Below are positions 22,823 through 35,164 of a stretch of DNA of 64,000 bases, in pieces; positions within the stretch are counted from its first letter, which is position 1; each line of letters starts with the position of its first letter. Source of the stretch: Desmodus rotundus (lineage: Eukaryota > Chordata > Mammalia > Chiroptera > Phyllostomidae); contig NC_071392.1 in NCBI RefSeq assembly GCF_022682495.2, forward strand, positions 138,890,818 through 138,954,817, written 5' to 3'. A model generated the notes under the pieces. It had not been told where the DNA came from. It ran no database searches and saw only the letters and a list, made by a program, of their open reading frames with translations. Position numbers and translations under genes: made by a program.

Positions 22823-25800
22823 AGAGCAAAGCATTATAGCTCAGACATTGTTCAGCTCTGTGTCCATTGAATCAGATTTAGTTCAAATTAGCTGCTGGTC
22901 CAGCAGTTTTCTGATCCTTCCTCACTGCCTGAGCTTCCTCAGAGCTGCCTCAGGGACCCAGGGAGGACAGTGGAGGGGGATGCCACTGGCAGGGGTGACT
23001 TCAACAGAGCAGCCCCATCTCAGCTGTTTTGTATATTATAGTCCCACATAAAACTAATGGAAAAAATTATTCCATTGCTTAAAAAAGAAAGTTGGAAAAC
23101 TCCTATGCTAGCCACTGTCCCCAGATCGAAGCTCCTAGATGAAGAAGCCGACAGGTTGGCTCAAGGGAAGAGATATTATTTGGCAAAGGGCAAATGGACT
23201 AAGTTTTTGTTCAAAATAAAAATAAGTTTACTGAGTTTCATATGGGAAACACGTGTCCACACAATTCACATAATCTGCTTTGTTGAATGAAGAATAACAT
23301 CAAGGAAATGAGGACTGCTTCTCAGCCACTAAATTTAAATATCTGTTTCTACCTGTCTAGTGGTGATACGAGGCGGCATTTCTAATCCACACTGCAAGGA
23401 GATGGCAAAGCATTTCTCGAAGCTGCCGTGAGGCCCTGCTCACTGCTGCTTCGTGGCTAGACCACTCCTTGGGCACCCCAGGGAATTGTCTGCAGGGCAA
23501 AAACTCTTGTCATCCAGTTTCAGCTTTCTCCTGTGGGGTCTGCACATCTCTCCTAGGGGATGGTAAGCCCAGGTCCACAGACTAGCCAAGGGACCAGGCG
23601 GGCAGGCCTTCCAATGCAGAGCTCACAGGGAAAGGCAGAGAGTAAAGGGATGAGTCTGTCAGCTGAGCTCAAGTCAGAAAGCCCTCACATACCCTGCTGC
23701 TAACTCAGCCCACAGCTCAAGCTGTCCGGATTTGCAGGTGTGGACCCTGACCGGCTCTGAAAGAACAGAGAAGGAATTAATCAGATCATTTAGAATGATC
23801 CGAGAAGAAGCAAAGCCTCTTAGAACCTTGTGCCTAGGAGGAAACAGGTTTCAATGTTGCATAATAGTTAAGTTCATGGGCTCTCGAGGCAGGCAGACCT
23901 AAATTCAGGATACCTCGAAGTCTCTGGCTAAAAGGGAATTTACTGGAAGGTGGGGGGCAGCTCACAAAAGGGAAGAGGAGAGAAAGTTTAGGATGAACTC
24001 AGAGCAGACAGCAGAAGTTACCTGGCAACCCAGCCCTGAGCTGGAGCTGTGATCAACAAGCCTGAGGATTTCTGCTCTCTGACGATAAGCTCAGGACTCC
24101 AAGGCCTGGAAGGGAGAAATTCCAGTTGAACTTTACCTTGCCTCACGAGAGTGATTTGGAGAAAGTGTCAAGCACTGTAGTAAGAGAGGAAGACATCTGA
24201 TTTCCCATCGCACCAAGACCATAAACGCTGAGAGGGGGAGAACTCCCAGAGGGTAATTGGGGGCCCTTGGGGAGTGGGACTGCTGCCTGGGACCAGCAAC
24301 AAGGGACATCTATGAGCACACACCACTGTGTGCTCTGAGGACTGGTGGAGATAGCCCACATAAAGAGCTAACCGTGATGCCTGGCACACAGAAAGCCCTC
24401 CATGAAAAACAGCACCTTCCATTGTAACTCAGGCTCCCACAGGACCCCTCCACAGTGTGCCTGTCCAATAGTTACCTCCAGGTGAGGCCTCTGCACCTCA
24501 GGAATTGTGGTCCTAAGCTACCTCGAATGTAGAGGCCATTTGGCTGTGGACCTTCAGCAGATTTACTGACCACGAGTCCATCCGGTGTTGTTGGAGTCCA
24601 ACAATAACCAGATGGCCCAGACAGAGACTGCCATGTGGATTCTGTCCCCTCATTATTCTGATAATGTCCTATCTGCTGTCCCGTCTCCTCCAATCAGTCT
24701 GAGTAAAATTTGGGGCCCTGGCAGCTTAGCTGCACCACACCCTTAGGTCAGGAGAGGAGAAACAGAAACTCTTAGCAGAAGACAGCCTTAGAGACCTAAT
24801 GCTCCTCCTTAATGTTCTAAGTCAGGAGCAAACTCCTTGGTTCTCATGCCAGACCTCAAAAACTCTAAAAGCTTTTGCCAGACAGGAAATGCCCACCTGC
24901 TTCTCTGCTCCCAACTACTGCCCTATTAAAGGGCACTGTAAAACCCTGGTGTCTGGAGCACATTGACTTAATTGGAGGCATATTTGAACTATAAATCAGT
25001 TATGCAGAAAGAGAAGGGTAAATACAACATCATTCTGCAGTTGTCTGGCCAGTCAAAGCCACCCTGCCCTGAAGGTCATCGGCTGGGCTGATGGGTGCAG
25101 ACCCTGGGTACTGTCTCTGAGCTCACTTCCACTTCTATGTTGATGGGTGATGGGAGTACCAGGACCATAAGTCAGTAACACACATCTTCATCTTGGCCAC
25201 CTCTAGCTTTCTCCCTCTCAGGTGGCCACTTCCATCATTTGCGCATTCAACAAACATATACTGAGACCCACTGGGAGCCACTTACTGCATGGGGAGTTAA
25301 GTAATAGTCCTAGCTATTATTTATGGGGTGCCACCAGGGAGCAGGACATGGTTGGGATGCTTTCTCCACATTGTTCTAGTCCAACACCACAGCAGCCTGC
25401 AGAGTCTGGAGCTTTATTCTTTTTGCAATAACTAGTGGTGCTGCTTGAGTGGCTAGGAAGTTTGTCAGCATACTGCCACAGTTCTGCTTCCATTTTCTTG
25501 CCCGTGGTGCTCCTACCCTCAGGAAAGGCTAACCGATGAAACCAAGGGGCTGGAACTGGGCTCAGGGGCAGGGATGGCCCCATCTGAAAGGTGGTCTCAG
25601 ACCCCCTGCCCTTCCCCAGGGAAGTGCAAGGCTCCACCAGAGCTGGGAGGCAGACCAAGGAGGACAACCCATCTCTGTCTTTCTGCTCCACTCACTCTGG
25701 TCCAGAGGAAGCAGTTCCAGGTGGCTGCTGGAAGTCAGAGCCAATGACAGCTACTGGGAGAGAAGAAAATAGGAGGTAGAAGTGGGTAAGGGTCAGCAAT

Positions 25801-26296
25801 GACTCCCCTGAATCCAGTGGTCTCCCCTGGACTTGAGGACAACACCCAGCCCCTCTGACACCCCTGCAGGGCCCAAGACATTGTTTCTGTGGAATCCGCC
25901 CACCAGTGACTCTCCCGGCGGGACCAGCTTTTTGGCTGTGTTTAAACTGTCACCCAGCCAAAGCAGCTTGGTGGCATGCCCAAACCCCAACCCAGCAAAC
26001 ACACCAGGTCTGTAGCCCGCGCCAAAACTTTTTAAAAGTAGAATTTGAACCAAACAGCCAGTCAATTTAAAAATACTCCAAGCAGAGAGCCAATGAAATT
26101 TGGAAACAAGGAAAACTGAAAGTAGAAGGTAAATGTATTCATTCATTCATTAAACTTTGCTTTTTTCCAGGGAGTATCTAACATGTCAAGAGCCAAATTA
26201 TTTTTTTAAAAAAACAACAGTGTACATATGCTCTGCAAATCTTAACGTTATCACAAAAATTCAACTTGAGTTTCCAAGCAAAACATATTGTGCTTG

Positions 26297-26328
26297 AGTG
26301 TGTGTGTGTGTGTGCGTGAGTGTGTGTG
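26297..26328 (+). repeat. (GT)n microsatellite
   Basis: 'gtgtgtgtgtgtgtgcgtga' and 'gtgtgtgtgcc', imperfect. Confidence 0.9.
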
Positions 26329-27059
26329 CCTGCCCATCTGTGCCTGCTCACTACTCCACCAGGTCTGGAACGCAGGGCTTCCCTTCCCTTTTGCTCCCAA
26401 ACTGAAAAAGATGTCACAACCCCGTATTTTCCTCCTAAGCCATACATTTGTTTTTCAACCATTGGCCACGCGCTAAGCCAGACGTTTCAGATTCCGTGGC
26501 CAAAAGCCACCCACAGCCGCCGCACACACAAAGCTTACATTTAAGTCCGTGGAGACCAGCAGGGTGTGCTCTGGGGCTTCCGGCCATGGCCCCGGAACTG
26601 GAAAGCACTCGGGGGTCAGCCAGCCGGGGCTTTTCCAAACCGTAGGCACCCACCTCGCAGTTTGTGCCACCTGCCAGTGCCACCTTCGTACATGTCTTGA
26701 AATGTTCTCATCCACAGAAACACATTTGTTTTCAGAGAAAACACTGCATCGCTGCCATGCACGGCAAACCAGGATGACTTGTCATGAAAAAGGTAACCTT
26801 AAAAATCAATAAAATGACAACAAAACAATGGGATTAAATTCTCACAGAGGCGGGTGTGCACAGTTTAAGGAGGACTGAGCCCGAAGTCTGCTCTCGCTTT
26901 GTGACAAAGGAAGATGGGGGTTCGAAGGCGTTGAAGGTGTTAGCACTGCTCTGAGACATTCGCGGTCCCTGACTCAGGAGGATACAGTGTTCACAGTTTT
27001 CCTGCTGTGCGATTTAATTGTTTTTAATGTTGTGATACTGAGTCACAGGATTAAAGGAA

Positions 27060-27185
27060 AATCATGATCTAATGTAGCCCTCTCATTTTCCAGAGAAAGC
27101 TGGGGCCCAGAGACAGGTAGCGACTTGCCCAAGGTCACACAGCAAGCCAGTGGCAGAGCCCATCCCGAGCCCCAACGCCTGTCCT
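27060..27185 (-). mobile_element. MIR fragment
   Basis: 'gactTGCCCAAGGTCACACA'-type sequence (27121-27141) with 'ggggcccagagacaggtag' before it marks an antisense MIR core. Confidence 0.65.
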
Positions 27186-27460
27186 GTGAACAGGGGACTG
27201 CAGATTGCCACACTTATATTTGCTCGTCACCATGGTTGAAAACCAGTCCTGATCCACTGGGAAGAGAAGAAACCCAAATCCATTTCAAACTGGCAGACGT
27301 GGCAATCCCTCTCATTAGCACAGTGAGATATGTTTTATTTTTTCTTCTGTTTTCTCCAACCACTCATTTGCCATGTGTTACAGAAGTTCTTGTAATAGAA
27401 ATATCTACTAAGATCCCACATAAACCCAGAAAGTTTATAGAGACTTCTGAACATCTGAGA

Positions 27461-27690
27461 GGTTTTTTAAAAGATTTTATTTGGTCATTTTTTTAGAGAG
27501 AGGAGAAGGAGGGAGAAAGAGGAGAAGGCATACGTTAATGTGTGAGAGAAACATCAACTGGTTGCCTCTCTCACACCTCCACCTGGGTACCTGGCCCACA
27601 ACCCTAGCATGTGCCCTCACTGGGAATTGAACCAGTGACCTTTCAGTTCATAGGCCGACACTCAATCCACTGAGCCACACCAGCCAGGGC
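27461..27690 (-). mobile_element. VES-type bat SINE
   Basis: On the minus strand it begins 'gccctggctggtgtggctca', a tRNA-like head with an A-box-like stretch. The B box 'ggttcaattcc' follows, then the VES middle 'gatgtttctctcacac', a pyrimidine-rich segment and an A-rich end. This SINE class is transcribed by RNA polymerase III and mobilised by L1. Its head reads 'cagtggattgagtgtcggcc', unlike the copy at 43290, so it belongs to a different subfamily. Flanking duplications are unclear. Confidence 0.85.
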
Positions 27691-29100
27691 CCAAGAGTTT
27701 AAATAGGATCCTTAGACAGCCTGCTATGATAAGGAATTCAGGGGGAAAACACGTAGCCCTGCCTGGTAAAGACTCTGTGTCCTATAAAAACTCTCAGGTG
27801 TGGGCCTTCTGGCCTCTGCGGCCTTTGCCACACAGTGATGGTAATGCTTTAAATCAGGCCTTGGAGAGACAGGAGGGGAAAATCCTCACTCCACCGAGAA
27901 GGTCCCCTGCAAGTTGCCTGCCCCCGATCCACCTCCAAGAGCAGTTTTCAGCGGTGGACCCAGGGAAGTCACAGGATGTCGGAGCACACAGAAGCTGCCA
28001 GCCTGCAAGGAGGTGCAGCCCGCACCCAGTGCTGCCTCTCCGGGAAGGGGAGGCTGGGCTTTCCAAGCTACTCTCCCAGGACAGGAAGCAGGGAAAGGGG
28101 GATATGGCAGTCATGGGACCTGGCCACGTTTTCCTCTTTCCTTTGAAGCTGGCACCAGAATATTTCAAGGCTCCTCTGAGGGACTGAAATCCATGTCTTA
28201 TGGTGACCAGTCTCGAGTTCAGCTTTTCCCTGCCTGAGGGATGAAGGAAGCCTCATTATGGGAGCAGCATAACAACCTCGGAGCCCTCCAGGTGCCGTGT
28301 GAGCACCCAAAGCGGAGAGAAGCGACTCTCGCTCCTAATGTGGAAAGTTGCAGGACTTCCTACGATGCAGCTGGCGTTTCCTGAAATAGAACAGGATTTG
28401 AGCAAACGGTTTGACTAGGCGGGCAGACACAGCTGAGTGTGGCTAATGTTTCATTCGGGGTGACTCAGACCCTCGCTGCTGGGTGCGCACATTCTGGCTG
28501 GGCCTGACTGCGTTCCAGTGATCGCGCTCAGCCTTCAGGTCTCCCTGTTGCCAGTGCTCATTGTCTGCCTGCCTGTTTGATTTCCTGGAGAGGCCACGCC
28601 TCTGTCCTTCCTCTTAGGTCATTTGTACTTAGTTCCAGATTCTATTTTGAAATGTATTAGGTTTTGATCAACCACGCATGTTCCTTTCCAGAACATCTCC
28701 TGTCCAGGACTGCCTCCACTTGGGAGAGATGGTGATTTATTGTGTTTCTGTCAACCAGAGGCAGGGTTTCTTCTGAAGCCGTTTCAAACTGGGGCGCAGG
28801 CCCAGTTCCTACAAGAATTAGTTGGGGAACCGTGCATTGAGGGTGCTGATTCATCAGAGACCACCTGAGACGGGCTGCCTCACCAAGACTCTATTCCCAC
28901 GCTCTCCTTCCCTGTCCCAGATTGGCCCAGGCACTGTTCTGGGACTGCAGACATGACAAAGCCCGGTCGCCAATGCCCCAGTTACACCCCAGCAGGGAAA
29001 GGACTTCACAGAGTTGCTGTGAAAGCTTGTGGGGGATGCAGAGAGGCAGCGTGGTCTCCAGCTTGGCTCCAGGCTCTGCTGCCCCCCTGCCCCCCAGCAG
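27691..29100. other. Intergenic, nothing recognised
   Basis: Relatively GC-rich, repeat-poor sequence with an AP-1-like 'ggtgactcaga' near 28460. Overlapping open frames on both strands show no known domain. Confidence 0.5.
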
Positions 29101-29104
29101 CCTG

Positions 29105-29345
29105 GTGGAAAGAACCCCCACTTTGGAGTCAGACAAGCTGGACTCAAGTTCCAGGACATTTCTAAAAGCTGCCAGATATGGAGGCCCTGCTGTGTGCCAA
29201 GCATTATGCTGAGCACATGACATGTTTCATTTCATTTACTCTTCCAAGAAATCCTCTGATGCAGGCAGAAATATCCTCAGCCCCCGTCTGCAGACGAGAA
29301 AAACAAGCTGAGGTCCCAGAGCTCCAGTTTCAGCTCTATAAATTG
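29105..29345. mobile_element. MIR fragments in opposite orientations
   Basis: A sense head ('tttggagtcagacaagctgg', 29120-29160) is followed by an antisense piece ('gctgtgtgccaagcattatg', 'atttactcttccaagaaat', 29190-29345). I infer two separate fragments. Confidence 0.55.
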
Positions 29346-29481
29346 TGTTCCCCAATCTATGTGATGCAAACAAACACCTCACAATGGGGTGATCATGAAA
29401 ACCAAGTGGGCTGACAATGGGGAGTGTCACCCAAGGCTCTGTACTCCTTGGGCCGGCAGTGGCAACTTCACCCTAAATCTT

Positions 29482-31390
29482 CATATATATATATATAATT
29501 GATTGTGCTATTACAGTTGTCCCATTTTCCCCCCCTCACTCCACTCCGTCCTGCCCACCCCCTCCCTCCCACATTCCCCCCCTATAGTTCATGTCCATGG
29601 GTCATACATATAAGTTCTTCAGCTTCTACATTTCCTTCACTATTCTTACCCTCCCCCTGTCTATTTTCTACCTACCATTTATGCTACTTACTCTCTGTAC
29701 CTTTTCCCCCTTTCTCTCCCTCCCACTCCCCTGGTGATAACCCTTCATGTGATCTCCATTTCTGTGGTTCTGTTCCTGTTCTAGTTGTTTGCTTAGTTTG
29801 CTTTTGTTTTAATTTTAGGTGTGGTTGTTAATAACTGTGTTTGCTATCATTTTACTGTTCATATTTTTTATCTTCTTTTCCTTAGATAAATCCCTTTAAC
29901 ATTTCATATAATAAGGGCTTGGTGATGATGAACTCCTTTAACTTGACCTTATCGGAGAAGCACTTTATCTGCCCTTCCATTCTAAATGATAGCTTTGCTG
30001 GATACAGTAATCTTGGATGTAGGTCCTTGCCTTTCGTGACTTGGAATACTTCTTTCCAGCCCCTTCTTGCCTATAAGTTCTCTTTGGAGAAATCAGCTGA
30101 CAGTCTTATGGGAACTCCTTTGTAGGTAACTGTCTCCTTTTCTCTTGCTGCTTCTAAGATTCTCTCCTTATTTTCAATCTTGGATAATGTAATTATGATG
30201 TGTCTTGGTGTGTTCCTCCTTGGATCCAGCTTCTTTGGGACTCTCTGAGCTTCCTGGACTTCCTGGAAGTCTATTTCCTTTGCCAGATTGGGGAAGTTCT
30301 CCTTCATTATTTGTTCAAAGAAGTTTTCAATTTTTTGTTCTTTCTCTTCTCCTTCTGGCACCCCTATGATTCGGATGTTGGAACATTTCAAGATGTCCTG
30401 GAGGTTCCTAAGCCTCTCCTCATTTTTCTGAATTCTTGTTTCTTCATTCTTTTCTGGTTGGATGTTTCTTTCTTCCTTCTGGTCCATACCATTCGAGTCC
30501 CAGTTTCCTTCCCATCACTATTGGTTCCCTGTACATTTTCCTTTGTTTCACTTAGCATAGCCTTCATTTTTTCATCTAATTTGCGACCAAATTCAACCAA
30601 TTCTGTGAGCATCCTGATTACCAGTGTTTTGAACTGTGCATCTGATAGGCTGGCCATCTCTTCGTTGCTTAGTTGTATTAGTTCTGGAGCTTTGATCTGT
30701 TCTTTCATTTGGGCCATTTTTTTTGTCTTGGCATGCCTTTTATGTAAAGGGGCAGAGCCTTAGGTGTTCACCAGGGCGGGGTAATGCCCTTGCTGCACTG
30801 TGACACTATAGCGTGGGGAGGGTTCTGATAGGGAGTAATGGCACTTTCTCCTCTCTCTGCCAGTTTTCAGTCACTTCCTCCGTTACCCACAGCAAATTGG
30901 GCCCTTCTGGTGCTCATTCCTGAGTGGATGGGTTCGTGTATGTTTTGGGACCCTATGGGTCTCTCCAACGAACTCTCACATGAGGCTGGGAGTTTCTCCC
31001 ACTGCTACTTCAACCCTCACAGCTGTTTTCAATCAGAGGTTTGAGGTTTTATTTCCCCACACTGGACCTGTGGGTTGCGAGGTCTGTGGCCAGGTCTACC
31101 AGCTGCTGCCTCGCTGCCAGCTGCAGCTTTGCCCATCTCACTCCACAGTCTGCTACCTCGCTGGGTCCACCAGCCACCTCCTTGCCGCGAGTCCTCTCTG
31201 CCCCTCCTACCGGTCTGGATGAATGTTTCTTCTTTATCTCCTTGGTTGTCGGACTTCCATAGAGTTCGATTTTCTGTCAGTTCTGGTTGTTTTTTGTTTT
31301 TAAATTGTTGTTGTCCTTCTTTTGGTTGTGCGAGGAGGAACAGTGTATCTACCTATGCCTCCATCATGGCCGGAAGTCCCTCATAAAACC
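29482..31390 (-). mobile_element. HAL1-like non-autonomous L1 derivative, copy A (complete)
   Basis: The element is 1,909 bp, flanked by an exact 14-bp target duplication, TCACCCTAAATCTT, at 29468-29481 and 31391-31404. In minus-strand order it has a leader opening near 'gatggaggcataggtag', a GC-richer 5' UTR of about 670 bp, an L1-type ORF1 (30717 to 29882), a 3' UTR of about 400 bp with a G-rich polypurine tract, the 3' end 'gggacaactgtaatagcac', and a TA-rich tail. No ORF2, and so no reverse transcriptase or endonuclease, lies between ORF1 and the 3' UTR. With both ends and the duplication intact, this is a complete insertion of an ORF1-only element, the design known as half-L1 (HAL1). It must have moved with enzymes from an autonomous L1. 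It landed inside a MER5-like element. Confidence 0.85.
29882..30717 (-). pseudogene. L1-type ORF1 of HAL1-like copy A, frameshifted
   Basis: Translation starts at ATG 30717-30715 with MAQMKEQIKAPELIQLSNEE. The N-terminal part is a short, charged, heptad-like region (TELVEFGRKLDEKMKAM) that suggests the ORF1p coiled coil. The frame shifts near 30487-30480; the downstream frame carries the RRM-like core (NIRIIGVPEGEE, ENFPNLAKE) and then the C-terminal domain (TPRHIIITLSK, RLSADFSKENL). A TAG at about 30073-30071 interrupts it where copy B reads CAG. Homology with copy B continues to TAA at 29884-29882. The original protein would be about 280 residues, shorter than the 338 of human L1 ORF1p, mainly at the N-terminus. 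ORF1p is an RNA-binding chaperone that packages element RNA. This copy cannot encode an intact protein. Confidence 0.85.
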
Positions 31391-31664
31391 TCACCCTAAA
31401 TCTTGTTAGAAACACAGACCTCGAGGTCTTGCTCCAAACTTCCTGAATCAGGATCTGCATTTTAACAAGACTCCTCCATGATGTGTATGAGCCTCAAAGT
31501 TTTGAGAAGCACCAATGCAAGAAGTTATTAGCCTTGGCTATTAATTGTACAGCTGGCATCTGACTCATGCCTGTCTTCTCCACTTGGTTAGTAAGAGTCT
31601 GTTACTCTATACCCTGATTTCTGCCAAGCCTGTCCTTCTTCAGCTCTCAGGGGAATATGAAGTG

Positions 31665-31748
31665 ACTGGGGATACAGATTCTGATTCCACCAGTCTGGGG
31701 TGGATCTCTGGAGTCTGCATTCCTAACTTGCTCCAAGTAACACAGTAG
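31665..31748. mobile_element. MER5-like fragment
   Basis: 'cagattctgattccaccag', 'tctggggtggatctctgg' and 'tctgcattcctaacttgctc' resemble the central part of MER5-type elements. Confidence 0.6.
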
Positions 31749-31969
31749 GGGTTCACGGAGCTCACTCTCCATGACAGGGGCAAGAGAAACCTGACAGATC
31801 AGCTGCCTGAGTCAGCAAAGAGGAAGAGCAGACGTGGCACATGGAATGACTGTCAGGGAGGCACCTTCACCCCACAAACACATCTAGAGGGTGGACAGCG
31901 TCTCTAGTCCTCCCGTGCTCTCAGCACCTAGCTCTGTGTGTGTCACGAAGAGGCACTGTCATCTCTACA

Positions 31970-32044
31970 GGAAGGAAGGAAGGAAGGAAGGAAGGAAGGA
32001 AGGAAGGAAGGAAGGAAGGAAGGAAGGAAGGAAGGAAGGGAGGA
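31970..32044 (+). repeat. (GGAA)n microsatellite
   Basis: About seventeen uninterrupted GGAA units span 31970-32039, then 'gggaggaa'. The repeat translates as KEGR in one frame, which explains the 198-codon open frame over it. Confidence 0.97.
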
Positions 32045-32207
32045 ATGGGCATCATTCAGTTCTCACTTCTCCCCTGCTTGACACTGCCCAGTGTCTTCCT
32101 ACGTCTAGGAACCCCACTGAGGCTCACCATGGGCCACAAACGGGATCTGACCTGGGTCCTGCCACTTCCCTGACTCCTTCTTATCTGCCCCCCCCCACCC
32201 ACATGTG

Positions 32208-32232
32208 TGCGCACACACACACACACACACAC
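32208..32232 (+). repeat. (CA)n microsatellite
   Basis: 'gcgcacacacacacacacac' followed by further CA. Confidence 0.95.
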
Positions 32233-32279
32233 TCATTTTCACAACACCAGTTTTTTTCTTCTTTCTCAAGCACACCAAG

Positions 32280-32640
32280 CTCACTTGCTTGCCTCAGGGT
32301 CCTGGCACCTGCCCTCCCCGAGACATGGCGTGCCCTTCCTCCAGCTTTCCCCATAACTGGTTTGTCCTTGTCATTCATATCTCAGCTCAGACTTCACCTC
32401 CTCAGTGGCTGTCCCCGACTGACCTGTCGAACCTGGTGCATACACACCCCACCCCAAAACTCTCTCTCGTGCTTTTATTTTTATTAGCCCTTATCAACCT
32501 GCAAATAGTTCACTTGTTTATTTGGGTATTTTTTTTTAATTTCCTATCAGAAAGAAAACTCTATGAAAGCAGAGACCTTGCCTACAGCCCCTGGCCCATA
32601 GTAGGTGCTTAATAAATAGTTGTGGAATGAATGGATGAAT
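32280..32640 (+). mobile_element. L2 3' end
   Basis: 'tcatatctcagctcagactt', 'cacctcctcagtggctgtcc', 'cttgtttatttgggta', 'aaagcagagaccttgcctac' and 'cccatagtaggtgcttaata' are in L2 order with good similarity. Confidence 0.85.
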
Positions 32641-32644
32641 GATC

Positions 32645-34845
32645 AAATATACCCCAAGAAACCCAAAATTTGTTCCTATCTTTGCAACTAGGGAGGGAGA
32701 GACTTAACACTACATGAGGCCAGAAGAAAGAGCCATCACTACCTCCTGGATAAGGAAGTGGAGGTGGTAATCAGGAGGTCGACTCCCTGAAGGAGGCAGC
32801 ATTTAAACTTCACCTTGATGGGTAGAAAGGACTTTGACAGGAAATAAAAGGCAGAAGTGGCCATCCCAGGCAGAAAAAACATCTTGGGCAGAGATGAAGA
32901 GCATGGGGATCAGGGGCTGGGGGAGGGGCTCAGGGAACACAGTATGCAGCTGATGGGCGGAGACTCACTACCTGGCCCATCCCTGCCTGGCCCAGGACAC
33001 AGGCAGAGACAGCTTCACTGTAGATGTGACAGAGGCTGACAGGTTCCTACCTCTGAGAAACTGAGGTCACTGACTTCCTTCAGGCATGCCTTGGCCACAC
33101 CCTTAGCCAAGGTGACAGAGCCCAGCTCTCTGAAGAAAGACAAGGCATTAGGAGGGACCAGATGGGCCTGAGTGTTGACCCTCTTCCCTCCAGTGGGCGG
33201 CTCTGAAGCTTGCCAGCTCCTGTCTTCTTGTCTGTAAATGGCCAGATAGTTGTAATTATTTCATTAACCTCCTGTGATTACTGTTTCAGGTCCAAGGCCT
33301 CGTTTACATCTAAGGTCCACAAGAGAAGGAGCCACACTGGTCAGCCTTATTTTCAGCTCTACTGCCAGAGCTCAGGGCAGGGAGACTGGGGTCAAAAAAG
33401 CTCAACAAGACTTGTTCATTCATTCACCACTATTGATCAAAACCCACAAGGTGCCGGGCCATCCACTATACACTGAGGGTACAGGAGTGACATACTCCAG
33501 CAGCAAAGTCTGTACCTCTCAAGGGGAGAGTTCCCATTCTATTGGGTACAACACCTTCTGAAGACTGGATGCTGCCAGTCTCCCTGTGTAACCTTAGCAA
33601 GCCACTGAATCTTCTGGGATGCATAGAAAATAGAAGGGGATCAACTAGATCACATAGTCCAGAATTTCAAACTAAATTTTGAGGAATTCTGGGATTCTTT
33701 AGTGCTTCCTATTCAGCAAACAATGATGTGTTTCTCTTAAGGAAGATTGAATTAGCTGAAGTAACCCTCTTTTTTGTTGTTCTGTTTTGTATTTAGGGAT
33801 TCCACTTGAAAGTTCATGTGCAAAATAAGTTGCACTGCCAATGGAAAAGCTGGTTGGAAGCCACTTCCCTGGTCCAGCCTTTCTCTGGCCTTGGCACGGG
33901 CCAGGGTGGGAGAAGGTAGTAGCCTCCAGGGTGAGGGCAGAGGAAGGCAGTGGGAGGACACTTGAGGAAATGCAGTGAGGGGTGCTAGCCAGAGAAGGAG
34001 CAACCTGATAAAATGTCCAGTGATGTGAGGTGGAAACAGGCACTCCCCATGCCTTGGGGACATGGAACTGTTAATGGACAGAGAATTTTCTGGGAGGTCC
34101 AAGATCAGGTAAGAGGACCGGGCCTCAGGGAGAGATGGGATGGGGGAGGCTAGGCAAGGGCCCCCTGGGAGAAACTGGGACCTAAATACAAAGAGACAAG
34201 GCTCGTATCAGAACTGAAGCCCAAGCCGGGGGTCTGGCTGCCTTCTGAAAGGGGAACCATGACCCATGGCTAAGGTCAGGGTCAGAATTGCAGCGAGCTG
34301 ACTCTTCTTTGACTCAAGCTGCCTGTCCAGAGTCTTTAGGTCTCCAGACTAAGTGAGACTAAAGCTGGTGCAAAGTCACGGACACAGCAGGGAGGAAGCA
34401 GAAGCACAGCTCCCTTGACCTGGTCCTCTGAGCACCTGTAATGTAACCGGGCTAGATCCCAAATCCAAAGAAGGCTGTCTAAAGCTGCAGCAGACCGTGC
34501 ACTGTTTACTGAGTTTGGGGGAAAGAAGGACGGGAGATCCTCTTAACTGAGTCCTGGCTCGTGTCAACGGGAATTGGACAGACGCTTGGGCGTTTAGCAC
34601 TGGCTCACAGGGGACCTGCAGTGGCTTTTTCTGTCTCTAGCTCAAGAGCATCTGGACCAGTGATAATGGTGATCTGAAAGTTCTGTCTACATAACACCAA
34701 GGCAACAGGTCGATTCAGGCCAAAACTAATAAATAAAAAATGCTACTATTTCATAGCGAGTGTGGGAGAGTGCTGTTTGCTCTTAACAATCTTGGGGGGG
34801 GGGAGGGGCAGGCCATTCTGTCCCCACCTCAGACCCCTCTACCAC
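32645..34845. other. Intergenic, mostly unassigned
   Basis: Possible pieces of the ancient unassigned repeat at about 32830-32950 and 33410-33550, and a G run at 34793-34803. No gene seen. Confidence 0.45.
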
Positions 34846-34849
34846 ATCA

Positions 34850-35020
34850 CCCCGTATTATTCTTCAGGGCACTTAAATTCTTTTCAACAATGGTTTTCCC
34901 AAATGGAATATAAACCCCTGAGACAGGCAATGTGTCTGTCTTGTTTAAGGCTTTATCTCCAAGGCCTATATCTGATAAGTACTCAGGAAATATCTGCTGT
35001 TTGAATGAATGAGGCAGATC
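34850..35020 (+). mobile_element. L2 3' end
   Basis: 'aacccctgagacaggcaatg', 'tctgtcttgtttaaggctt' and 'agtactcaggaaatatctgc' mark an L2 tail. Confidence 0.7.
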
Positions 35021-35164
35021 TGTCAATGATGTCTTTTGAGTGAAGAAAAGGTGCAAATACGCCTAAAGAGATCACTATCATCAGAGCGGTAATGGAAATT
35101 ATCCTGGAAATGGGGTTCAGGAGAAATGGAGAAGGCAGATTCAGTTATTAGTGTCCCTACTTCT

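Larger units (their letters stand above)
22000..27050. other. Repeat-poor intergenic block
   Basis: Five kilobases with only simple repeats and no transposable element I can name firmly. The part 26840-27050 has motifs such as 'ttgtgacaaag' and 'cctgactcagg' and may be conserved non-coding DNA. A weak MIR-like piece may lie near 25230-25420. Confidence 0.45.
29445..31515. mobile_element. MER5-like element split by HAL1-like copy A
   Basis: The left piece (29445-29481, 'ggccggcagtggcaacttca') and right piece (31391-31515, 'cttgttagaaacacagacc', 'cctgaatcaggatctgcatt', 'agttttgagaagcacca') join into one MER5-type element once 29482-31390 and one copy of the target duplication are removed. The host is older than the insertion. 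Confidence 0.7.

Noticed and set aside
30200..30763. 187-codon open frame on the plus strand
   Set aside because: Antisense shadow of ORF1 in HAL1-like copy A.
31891..32487. 198-codon open frame on the plus strand
   Set aside because: It is kept open by the GGAA microsatellite (KEGR repeats), a CA repeat and the L2 segment; no domain or conserved start.
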